64,000 bases of DNA, from assembly GCA_000149265.1 (NCBI GenBank), contig CH003381.1:640106-704105 (forward strand). The letters run 5' to 3'. The stretch comes from Ciona savignyi (taxonomy: Eukaryota; Chordata; Ascidiacea; Phlebobranchia; Cionidae). Below, piece after piece: positions 1 through 11,705 of this stretch. A program made the position numbers and the translations under genes. A model generated the notes under the pieces. The model searched no databases. It was not told the DNA's origin and saw only the letters and a program-made list of their open reading frames with translations. Position 1 is the first letter of the stretch; each line of letters opens with the position of its first letter.

Positions 1-845
1 GTTAAACAATATATTAGCAAATGAAATTATGATTTTCTATCATCTGAAAAGTGTCAAAACTATAATATCTATAATACAATTGGATATTTATATTATCCTT
101 GAAAGCTATTGCACGATGTTGTGTTTGTGTATGATTGAGATGTGCCTTCAATTTTTAGCAGAATTAATTAATACACTGGGTTCAGGCGATGTTGTGCCTT
201 GCTCCAGGACAAAACCAACCAGCTATCGATTAGTTTCAAGCCTACAACCCTTTGGTTAAAAGGCAACACACTAAGCTATCCTGCCATAGTACAACACTAC
301 AATGGTTTACTAATTGATTTTATTTAGAAATTGGTCGAAAGTCACCAATCAAAACATTTACTTCCATTACTATGCAAAAGTCCACAGGACAACTATAAAA
401 TTGGTAAGCTGTAGTTTTTCTCAACTATCAACTTTGTATATTTTAAAGCTATATGATGACATGTCATTCAGTTTCATTCAGAACATGTTCTCGATACCCA
501 ATACAATTAAAACATTATATTTGTTCAATCGAATATAATGTTTTATTTGTATTGAGTATCAAAAGTGTGATAAAGTTATAGTATGGCTTGTGAAATTACG
601 ACCTCAACACAAAAATTATAACTTTAAAATACTAACAATTCTGTAAGGATTCTTCATTTGGTGTATCGTTTTTGCTTAAATCCAATCATAACTAACATGC
701 CATTAAATTGCCCCAAAGTTTTATAATGCTGAGTCTTGTAGCTAAATATAATACCGGGTACTACTTTCTTTCCTACTTTTAAAATTATATAATCAGAATA
801 ATAAGTGTCCCACATCAAAAAAAGTAAAGAATGTTTTAATTTCAG
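1..845. other. Intronic/upstream DNA of TTC13, no exon seen
   Basis: No coding exon is recognisable before the first TTC13 exon at 846. The stretch holds one degraded SINE copy (about 109-290) and otherwise AT-rich sequence. Because the exon at 846 is entered in phase 2 and starts in the middle of a TPR, this is most likely an intron of TTC13, with the 5' exons left of the window. Confidence 0.6.
109..290 (-). repeat. tRNA-derived SINE-like repeat, degraded
   Basis: It matches the central and head parts of the family described at 37129-37419, with the GGGTTCAGGC block near 178 and the tRNA-like head at the right end. The tail part is absent. Confidence 0.6.
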
Positions 846-3800
846 GTATTGGTCTGGTGTATATCAAGAGCTCCTATCCTGAAGTTGCATTAGATCATTT
901 TACCAAATTAATCATGGTATGTCTGATTTATGACTTTCAAAAATGTTGAGTATTACTACATCCTAATCTATAATATTGTACCCCAATCACTATTATCTAA
1001 TCATGTTCAATTTTTCTCTAGGGATATGATGAAATGTCATTTAGGTTAAATAACAAATTAAGTCATATTAATAATAACTTTATGAAATAATAAAGAACTG
1101 TTTTATTCAAACCATAAGCAATGTTTTCTGTGTAATTGAAAAACACAATGAACCATTTTTAATCCAAAAACCTGTTGATAAATAGTCTGATATGTAGTTG
1201 TAACTATAGGACATTCATGTTTATTCCCAAAATGGGTAAACCGAGGGGATTAACACACGGGCAATCATCAGATCACCTCGCGCCCACAGTCGGGTTACCA
1301 AAGCTCTTGCAGTTTGTTGTGTATGATATCCTTTTAATTTAGTAAAACCCAATATTCCACTTGGTTCAGGCAATGTCCGTTAAGTGCCTTGCCCAAGGAC
1401 ACAACTGACTAGCTAGCGACTACTTTCAAACCTGCAACCTTTCGGTTGAAAGGCCTCACACTAAACCGTCAGACTAACCGGTCGGAACTGTAGGGCCTTA
1501 TAATTAATATTTTAATTTCACTGTATTATGCTTCCATACCCACTACTATACTGTCTTTTTTCAGCCATCATCGTACCCTACAATTGCCAATAAGTAAGCT
1601 TGCTTACAACAATAATATATGTAGTTTTACATTTCCTGTTTGTATTTGCACTCTTAAATAAATATGACTGGATTGGTCTTTATTTAAAAATAAAAAAATG
1701 TTTTCCAAAGAATCGGAATGATGAAATATGCGGAGCATTTTACTTCATGAGAGCACTTGCTTTCACAAAGCTGGGATTAGATGATCCCAGCAATGCTCAA
1801 AACGCAATTTCTGATTTAACTGAAGCACTGCAAGCTGCTGAACAAAAAGACCGACTCAAAATTTATGAAACAAGAGCACAGGTTAGTATAGTATGTAATG
1901 TGCAAGTATACAGCCGTGAACTTTACTTGTTTGTCGGTTGCGTACACTTAATTAGACCATTTCCAAAAAAGGCAAAAACAACATTTTTTGTGCAATAACC
2001 ACATATATATATTATGCCATATTCTTAAAATTCTTTTTTTGGATTTTAGCTTTGTTTTTTAGGTTTATAACTTTTTCTCACAGACGCATGCCAGCATCAA
2101 TGAGCACTTCTATGCTTACCAAGACTACACTGAAGCAATCAATATCTTGCCCTCATTCAGACTCTACCTCTTGAGAGCAATATGCCTTGTATTTATGGAG
2201 GTACAGTGTTGATATATAAAAGTATAATTATCCCTTAGAGATTTACTAGTAAATTACCGACCATTTAATTCCCTTAAGATGTTCTTTAATTGCACTGGTG
2301 TATTGCCAATTTAGGTTAGCATTAGTTTTAAATAATTATTTAAATATATGTTTTCATAGTTATTGAATTGAAACCAAATAGGGTTGTACTTATCTGAACC
2401 ATTTACATTTCTAGAAATTATTGTAGAATTTCAAATCCAGAATTTTGAACCCGGAACCCTAAAACAGTCTTGAGGAACAACCAAAGCCATTTTGCGCATT
2501 AATTTGATTAAAAAAATGGAGTTGCTTGTATGTTTGATGAAATGATTGTACATTTTAATTATAATCATCATCACTGTTAATTGACATTTTACCACTTTTT
2601 TTTTATTTTGAATCAAAATTGTATAAATTAAGATGATTTCGTTTTACTATGATTACATCCTATTTGAATCGAATTTGAATCTTGATTGTCAAATGGACAT
2701 AAATATGTGGTATTGGTGGAAGACATTGTAATAATTTTTTATTAACCTGGGATTATTTTAGTGAACACTAAAACCTTTTTATCTGATACCATATAACGTT
2801 TTTTAAAGTTTGTCTGCATTTTACATTGCAATATCATCCAAAACTTTTATGCTGTATTTAAAATATTTTATGTCTAGATTTGTTTTGACTTAGCCAAAGG
2901 ACAGCTTAGTTTTCCAGGACTATTGGTATTGCGCGAAACTAAGCTGATACTATCCAACAGACCAACACTATGCGTATACAGTCCAAACACACTTTTTATT
3001 TTGCAGAAGTATCATGATGCCCACGTTGACCTTCAAATCTCATTACAAATGCAGCCTCAGCAGGCACTGGCGCTACATTACATGGCAACTTGTTTGTTTC
3101 ACATGCGGCGATATCGCGAAGCACTGGAGAGCTATAATGCAGTACTTGCCCTCAAACCAAATGATGTGGATGTCCTGAACTCTATTGCACTGACACATAG
3201 GTTAGTTCCTAACCAGTGGTATAAACCAGCTAATGCACCATGGCTTTTCAATGAACTACTGCAACTCTTAGATGATTATCGTGTTAATATGTTTTATAAT
3301 CATCTAATAATGTTTGGTGCCTTCCACATGAATTATAGCATTACCATAGTTTTTTAATGCCAAGTTTATAATTTTTTCCTTATGTTCATATGTCAAGTAC
3401 ATGTTCTTTTAAATGCTTTCATGTACATTGCACCATGAATTATGATGTAGGTTCCAATTTTAAAGTAAGTATTGTAAATTAGTTTAAACTGGGATGATTG
3501 ATGATGATTTATTGTATATGGCTCATGTTAATATCCTTTTATCTTTACCACAGGGAAATGGGCAACTTCCATTCTGCCATTGAATTTCTTACAAAATCAT
3601 CATCAATCAACCCAACCAACCCACACACGTACCAACGAAAAGGGGAATTGCTTTATAAAAGAGGAAAAGTGCCTGAAGCTCTACAAGCTTTTAAGGTATA
3701 ATTATCCTTCTTTATATCCAAGACATTTGTTTTTTCCATTATTCAAGATAAATGTTCCTTGTAGAATTGTTATTTACTTTTTAGCCTTGAATGAAGGAAT

Positions 3801-6800
3801 AGCGCTGTTATTAAATCTTTTTTGGTGAAATTTACGCTGCTGCTATTAAAATGCTGTTATTCTATCAAATATTATCATGTTTCTAGTTTTCATATTTTTA
3901 CTGTTCTATTCCATCAAAACAAAGTTATGTATTAATAAATGTTGAAACGACGACTTATGTTTTAAATTACAGCTTATTTTTATGCTCTGCTATGATCTTA
4001 AAATGACTTTTTTGTTTCTTTTCAGCATTGTGTATCACTATCACCCACAAATGATGTTTGTCAGTACATGAAAGGTGTTTGTTACTCAACAATGGGCCAA
4101 TTTTACTCCGCTATAAAAGAAATTACAAAGGTAGGTCAATATCAGTAGGTAATGGGTTGTACCTAAACAGTGAAAATTTAGTGTTAAGATTAGAGCTTAA
4201 TTGGTTATCTTAAAGGTTATTGGTAAATTAAAGGTTAAGCACATCTCTCATACCACCCAGGTTCTGAGTTAGAATCTCGGCCTGATAAATTCTGCTCCTG
4301 AGTAACTAGCGTTGCCAACCCGACTGTCAACATGTGGTTTTGCGATCTATACCCAATTAGGAAAGCCCCATGTTATGCCCTTTCCGTGGATAAATATGGA
4401 GTTTCTTTCTTTACTGTGTATTGTAGGGAAATTAATATAAGGATTTTGTGATTCTCATTGTATGATACAGAAATATTACAGAAATAATAAAAACTTTATA
4501 AACATTGCGGGAAAACTGTAAAATGTTTAATAAAATGGTATGGTATATAAAACAAATACTGATTTTTCGAATTGTTGTAACATTACTATTCCTTTGGGAA
4601 ATGCATACTGTTTAAGTGTGTAGGTAGGTTTAGGTATATATACAATAATTATTTTTAATTACATGTGTTGCAACTAGACAAAATACTCTGTTACTAAACA
4701 CATATTTGATTAGTCAAATTATTTTAGGGAACAACTGAAAGAGTGGTGGTTTCTGCAGATGGAAATTATGAATATCCACGAACTACATTTCTTAGAGGTA
4801 AACTGGTGATATGATTGTTCATATGTGTTGATTAGTTTACCAATAATGTTAATAAACCAATGTTAAATATTATATCAAACCTCCCTCTAAACATAAATGA
4901 TCAGAATAAGCATTGTCTGGATCCAAAAAAAACATGACGTACAAAATTGCATTAATTTATTGAAAGCACACTGCTGTATGTATCTGGTAACCCACTGAGA
5001 CCAGCTATATTATGATGTAATAAAATCCATTTGTCATTCGGTTAATTAGCTAATCTAGTATTCTGTCAGATCTTTAGCTAACCAGTTGCTAGCTGGTCAT
5101 TTAATTAACGAACCCATTGCGACTATAGCTGGGTATCATCCTTTAGCAGATCATGCTACAACCCATTGGTTTAATACTTTTTCAGCAATCTGTCCATATT
5201 CAAAACACTGAAATAGCTTTGGTAATTAATTGTGAAAATAAAGCAATTTGATGATTGTCTGTCTGTCCATTTTTCTGCATTCCCACCTATGGGAGATAAC
5301 CTTGATTATCATATTGAAATATTTAGATTTTATGCTATAAAGGGGTGGCCCTTATAGCTTTTGTATATCACCAATGTGAAGTGACCCCTAACAATAAACT
5401 CAGTAAAACTGTCCATATGTCCCAGGCTTATTGTATTGTTTCATCAAATTAATTTATTTTCAAAGAATTTTGTCGCTACATTCATTCGCATTTGGACAAC
5501 GATCAAAATGAAGTGGATCCTGATCTTGACTTGAATTCAAGCTTCAGGGAGAATTGGTGCAAATCAACAAGAAATGTACTCAAGGTAAAAGTGCTATCAG
5601 AGCTAGAAGTCGAAGTAGATGTGTTCCGTATTGTAATTATGGTGAGATCTTTCATTGTTAAGCTTGGTATATTATACAATATACACATTATACAATATAT
5701 ACATTTTTTTAACCAAATGGAATACAAATCAATCATGACTAATGTAAAAACAAGTATTTATTTTCATTCTCTGTTCATTGTGTAAGTAAATGTATTTCAG
5801 AACTACACCGAGCAGCCTGGTCTCCAACCACATGTTAAGTGAGTACTTTCTGTGTTGCGTAACATTGTGTTTTGCTGTCAAAACATATGTTTGTAGCTTT
5901 ATTTCTCTAAATTTTTATGCTTAATTTGGTAATTGAATGTGGAACTCCAGATCAAAGATGTCGCAACTTTGCAAGGTTAAGGTTATAGTGAACAAAGCAG
6001 CAAATACCAAATCGTGCCAATTTATATGATCTAAAACATCATGATTCACTAAGCTCATGCATGTCAATTTCAGGGATATAAAGGTTAAAGACTTCAGAAG
6101 TCTACCAGTTACTACTAAACGACTCTTATGCCAAGCTCATCAATTGGGAAGACACTTACATGAACAGGTTTGTTAAAGCTATGGTTCTTACATCACATCT
6201 TTTAAACACAAAACTTTAAGTCAACTTTTACCTCAAACACCAAAACTTGAGTTTCTCATATTTTTTTGCAAGATTTACATACTGTCATGACTGTTTTGCG
6301 ACCGCTTTTTCAATCTTAAGGTTTATGCCTGAACCTAATTTTTTAACCCAAAATAAATGTTGTATTAGTGTATAATGTAGTAAAGCCTGTTATTTAGAAA
6401 AAAAAACATATAATTCCACTTTTTCATTAAGGAAACAGTTTTCTAAACATTAGGTTCCTGTCTTCTGGTTCTCAATTTTTTTAATTCTTGTTATTTTTGT
6501 AAAATTGATTCCAGCTGATCAAAAAATACTTTCACTGGAATACTTAGTTTTATAGTTTTCCCCCAGGGAACTTATGAAGATGATGGAACGATTGGAAACT
6601 TGAGGTTATTCACTGCATCTGGTTTAGCTGCTATTGAAATTTCCCAAGTCGTTCAAGAATTCTGGAAATCACCGAAAAGTTTCAAAAACAAATATGGTTA
6701 GTTCCATATTAGTATATGATGTGTGGGTCGTAACGGACTGGTTAAACTTGTTTTCCATGTAGAGAAAAAGCTTAAGAATTAAAACTTTACTTCTCAAATT

Positions 6801-9800
6801 TAAGTTTTAAAATACAAAGACAATTATAACTTTAAATGATATTTAAATATTATAGGAGAGAGATTCACATGGAGAAATGCTTTCGACATTGCTGTTAAAT
6901 GGATAAGGTTGGTTGCATTATCTCACATTTGTATATTTGTTGTTGTATAACATCGGAGTTTTTTGTTAGGTTGTGTTTGGACATAGTTCTAATTTGACAC
7001 TAATTTCAGTCAATTGCAACATTAAAATAAGGATTTATAAGTCTACCAAATTTAATAATGTTAAATTGTTTAATATATACACCATCACATATGTAAATCT
7101 TATATTTTATGTACCTGAAATGTTAAGCTATTTTAAAAATGTGTAACTACAGAGACCTCCAGAAAAATCATAGTCCGCCTGGTGTGATTTGCCCGTTTAA
7201 CTCTTAATGTTCCAAAAATTAATTTTTAAAGTTAATGAATCGCTGTAGAATAAACAAAATGAAAGCAATATGATACAGATTATATTATTATACTGGGTAT
7301 ATTATTTTACAGGTTATATCGGTTGGAACAACCAGTGTTTTGGGTAGATACGCCAACTCAGTTTGCATCACCACATATTCATAGGATCGCCATGTTACAG
7401 TAAGTTGCTGCTTGTCCCTAATTTAACCAACATTTGCATACAACTGTTGTTTTATCTTGGCAATTTTGTTTAACAAAACCATGTTTTAAAGGAATTGGTT
7501 TGTTTTAAATAACAAAAAATATATTATCCACTATTAGAAAATAATCTACATTTTGCCACAGTTTTTGTTTTGTTGATTTCTGTAAAACGAATTCTTTTGT
7601 TTTTACAGAAGCAATAGCTATTTACACAAAATGCAACAAGATATATTTAACAGTAATATTGTTTTCCTGTTTCATTGGTTTATATAAATAGCACAACAAT
7701 ATTCTGTATTAATATGAAAATAAGCATGAAATATTCTCTGGTTTAATTTTTGGGTTTTTGAATGTAAAAAACGGTTATTTTGCATAATGTGTTTGTTCTT
7801 TTCTCCACAGAAACAACGAGACATTATACAGACACGACTCCTATCTTCCACTCATGTTAACTGAACTCGCCAATGAAGCCTTTTCGTGAGTTGTTTGGAA
7901 TTGACTGTTTAACCAAATTGCTTTGTTAAAATGGTCATTTTGGTCTGGTCCTGTTATGCCTACATGCCTATGCTCACATCTAATTATACCGACATTTGAT
8001 AACTTATTGGATTTTAGACGTGTTCTAAGAACTGTCGTTTTGCCGCTTTTTCCAGTTTTCCAAATTTTTATTAAAGGTCTTGTTCATGTTTCATCAAGGA
8101 AACAAAAAATTAAATTTTGTATCTTTAAAAAGGGTTGTTTGTATGTTTTAAAGATTGTAATAAAGATTAAACAAAATATTGGTATTTTAGGTCCAATGAG
8201 CAAATAACTTTCAACGAAAGCAACATTGTTGACCAATTCTACGAGGTTTTCTCCCATGTCCAGGTTTGTTTAAACTTCTGCTGGTCTATATAAATATATA
8301 TCACTGTATATATTCATTTAAAAAAAATATGTATGTCTGGCCGTTTTTTCGAGCGTCATCTGTCAGCATAAAGGTTGTTATATCGAAACCAGGCACTAGC
8401 TTATTAATGGTTATCCTTGGGTAAGACACTTCATAGCCTAATAAGTCAATCAATTGGTTTAAACCTGGTGTTTGGTACACCTCAATTAAAAATTACCTGT
8501 ATGATAACGCTCTCTAGTCGCATAGTGCGAAACTCTAGTTTCCTTGACTACAGTTTTACCTATGCAGCTATATTGTAGTAAAAAAATTGAACCCAAAATT
8601 CTTATAGTTTCACTACAATGCTTGATACTAAATATCGATAATCTCTCAAGAACTAACACCTCCACAGAGCAAATGGCCAAGTGAAAGCGACAAGGAAAAT
8701 GCTTATTTGCTCGCTAACAGTCAGCATGTCAGTGTGAAGGATCCAGCTCAGAAGAGTTTAGATGGCTACACTCTGCTGCTCAAGTTGGACAAGTAAGTCA
8801 CAAGTATTATACCAGACAACTATATTTCAGTAGGGCCAAAAATCTATGCAAGTAACGCCAGTAACACTTGTGTGTTTACTTGCGTGACACACGCCATGCG
8901 AGTAAAATTTACTGTTGCAAATATAAACTAATTATGTTTACCGCGAACGTTTTCTATTCAACTGGCCTGAAGGGGAATAAAAAACAAAACCATTTTATTT
9001 TAACATGTTTCTTTTTATTTTGTTAAAAGATTTACTTGCATAAGCTTCCACATGCAATTGAATTCTTACTCGCCCGAAATTTAATGATTTTTTTGCCCTG
9101 TTTCATATTGCATGAGCGGCATATCATCTATTGGTCAGAAAGTGTTTCTTATAAAAACGAAATGTGGAACCAAACAAGACTGTGTTAAACAAGTTATTTG
9201 CCTTTCTTCCTTGCTTACAAAGATGTTTACCTGTAGATCCATGATCATATCCACATTTAATTTGAATATGTTGAATTACTGTCCAAGAATAACAATGTCT
9301 AGGATCAAAAATAACAATGTCTAGGATGTCCAAGAATAACAATGGTGTCGGGATCAAAATTAGCCGCTGGCTAAATGGTTGTGCCCTTAGGCAAGGCACT
9401 CAGCGAACATTGCCTAAACTAAGGGATTAATGGGTTCTACTAAAAGTAAACCACCATTTACATCATAAACAACACACTGTAATAGCTCCGGTCACACGAC
9501 GATAGACACAAGGTAATCTAACAATCGCATGTGAGATAAATTTTTGCGTTCCCATTCTGCGGGATATCACATGAATATCGTATCCTTCTTTACCATATAA
9601 CCATTTGCGTCTTGTTGTTACATATGTATTGTTCACAAATCCCAATCCACACTGCAGCGAATCCAAACTGATGCTGATGATGGACATACAGTTAACATGG
9701 GCAAAAAGCCAACAGTATCATGCAGAACTTGACTTTCTGTGGCACAAGATATTGGAAGAAAAGAGAAAATTGACATCGGATTCGGAGACTTCAAAGGTAT

Positions 9801-11705
9801 TCGACCGTGCTATGGATATTATTACACAGTGTGTTTATATATTTATATTCATTGAAGAATCACTGCTATAAATTCTGCTTTTAAGATTAATCATAAATTA
9901 CTGTTGCTCCAACCATATGGTTAATATTATAACCAGATAATAAAGTATGTGTTATCTATGGTATAAATTGCCTTCTAATGCATACTTGTATAAAAAAAAG
10001 TATCCGTTAGTAAGGTTGTAGTCTATTCAAGTAAGTTAAATTGTACTGAATCCACAGGTCCCAGATTCACTGGTTGACCTTGTGATCACACTAGGATATT
10101 ATTTCATCAACCTGATGCCAGTATCTAGCTCCACAACGTAAGTTCCACGCCCAGTCTTGGTTCTATTTGGGGCTTAAAACCGATTGCGTTTCTAGTATGA
10201 TTTATATTAATTACAAGAGATAATTTTCAAAAAGCTCCAATATTTATAAAATACCATTTACCACCTACAGAACAGTAGCCCAGTCAACAACAGCTGGTTT
10301 ATTGCATGCACTTGGCAAGGAGATTGCTGGAAAAGCACCCAATAAAAAAGTAAGTTCTTGGTATTCATAAGAAGAACAAGTCCATTAATACCGTATATAA
10401 AATCATTGTTTGCTGCATGATGTAGTGGTTGAAGATTCTTTGTCTGATACTGTCTTGCCGAATAGCTTTGAGGTGGCGAAATGTTATTGAATTAAAACCG
10501 GTCGCTAGCTGGTCAGTTGTGTGCTTTAGCATGGCACTTAGCGTCGCCTAAAAGTCGGTAAATCTTAAATGTAAAAATGAAAAAAATAGGTAAATGTCAA
10601 AAACATTGCCTGGACCTAGTGGATTATTGGGTTGTACAAACTGAAATAACGTCTCAATCCTATGCAACACACTTCTATAGCTCCAGTTACCTGTCGGTTG
10701 GCACAAGGTAATCTTACGATTGCTTGTGTGATAAGTCCACCATATTTTCCCATTCAATGGCTGAAAAGTTTTAATTTCTCGTTCAGCATTTCTTGTTATA
10801 AATTCTGGTACATGGTTATCTGTTCCGACGAAAAAACACAGGGTGGCGCTAGTACACTGCAATCGTCAGCATACCTTTTTGCACTGTCAACTTACCAGAG
10901 ATATCAAATATTATTGAGAAGTTTGGTATGTGTGATTATGGCTATGTGCGCTTAAACTGGATTTAGTAATTAATTATTTTCTTGCTTTTCTCTAGCACTG
11001 TTACTTTAATTACGAATAGTGACCACTGTTAATTGCGGACAATTAAGTCTTTTTCGTTATAAAGTAGTAATTTCTTCACCTTTAAAATTCATGGATATCC
11101 TTATTTTTGCTGTGTTGCAGGAAATCCGCATGGAGGCGCTGACAAGTCACGATCCTCAAAGTTATAGTTCCAAAATACGTTCTTGGCTCACTTTGAAAAA
11201 GTGAGTTTAAAAGTCCGTTTATAACATTTATATGGGCTTATAACATTTATATGGGCTTGCTGGACGGGCATACGCACTGTTTTGCGAAGCAACGGGGCTG
11301 GACAGCACACTATTCTGCTGGACAGCACACTATTCTGCTGGACAGTGGGAAAAAGGACAAAGGGATGTTTTCGTCACTAACATGAGCGGGACGGGGTAAG
11401 GTTATATCATAAAGGGGACGGGTTATAACATGATATACCCTTAACCTGTCCCGCTCATGTTAGTGACGAAAATATTTTTTCCCGCTCATGATGTACCCCC
11501 GTCCGCTCGTGTTATAACCCGTCCCGCTCAAATTAAGGACGAAATAACCCGTCTCGCTCATGATATAGTATGTTGTCCCGCCCCGCTGTCCCGCAGATTA
11601 GTGAAGCCCATTAATATCCTATCACGAGTATCGTATGAGGCGTTGGAATGTGTAATGGCGAATATGTCATCGGCTAGACACGTCGTGTTTTCAACGTTGC
11701 TGTAG
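846..11705 (+). CDS. TTC13: TTC13, tetratricopeptide repeat protein 13 (5' partial)
   Basis: Exons: 846-916, 1711-1881, 2084-2200, 3007-3200, 3554-3695, 4026-4130, 4728-4797, 5466-5584, 5801-5838, 6074-6167, 6567-6696, 6856-6907, 7313-7399, 7811-7885, 8191-8263, 8668-8792, 9658-9796, 10058-10137, 10271-10349, 11121-11200, 11597-11705. Phases agree throughout and give about 715 residues ending at TAG 11705. TPR units lie in the first third (e.g. ALHYMATCLFHMRRYREALE). The rest matches the conserved TTC13 C-terminal region, with blocks such as NYTEQPGLQPH, AFDIAVKW, QQYHAELD and YYFINLMP lining up with the human protein as I recall it. Function is poorly known; TPRs are protein-binding repeats. 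A possible micro-exon at 1565-1593 has good splice sites but the wrong length for phase (29 nt; 30 would fit), so it is left out. The last exon starts inside a MITE end (see findings). The start codon is outside the window. Confidence 0.9.
1208..1485 (-). repeat. tRNA-derived SINE-like repeat, near full length
   Basis: Tail side (ATTCATGTTTAT) is at the left and the tRNA-like head (GACTAACCGGTCGG) at the right, so the element lies on the minus strand. It sits in a TTC13 intron. Confidence 0.75.
9283..9355. repeat. Short direct repeats around AATAACAATGTCTAGGAT
   Basis: The block AAGAATAACAATGT/GGATC recurs three times in about 70 bases in a TTC13 intron. It is a small local duplication of no evident function. 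Confidence 0.5.
9356..9586 (+). repeat. SINE-like repeat, diverged
   Basis: Plus-oriented copy ending in the CATGAATATCGTATCC tail immediately before TTC13 exon 9658-9796. It shares TTAATGGGTTCTACT and CAACACACTGTAATAGCTCC with other copies. Confidence 0.65.
10490..10762 (+). repeat. SINE-like repeat, diverged
   Basis: Plus-oriented copy in a TTC13 intron with GGTCGCTAGCTGGTCAGTTG near its 5' side and CAACACACTTCTATAGCTCC in the body. The head is degraded and the left limit is uncertain. Confidence 0.55.
11253..11609. mobile_element. MITE with palindromic interior; right TIR carries the last TTC13 splice acceptor
   Basis: The right end, read inward, is GGGCTTCACTAATCTGCGGG, matching both ends of the related element at 24353-24570. 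The left end starts GGGCTT but is diverged. The interior is a set of inverted and direct copies of CCCGCTCATGTTAGTGACGA-type blocks that would fold back. The TTC13 terminal-exon acceptor (CCGCAG, 11591-11596) and the first codons after it lie inside the right TIR. A 19-base direct repeat (ATAACATTTATATGGGCTT) abuts the left side. Confidence 0.65.

Noticed and set aside
5585-5640. Extension of TTC13 exon 5466-5584 to a second donor at 5641
   Set aside because: It is open, but it would add 19 residues in the middle of a block that otherwise aligns with human TTC13 without gaps.
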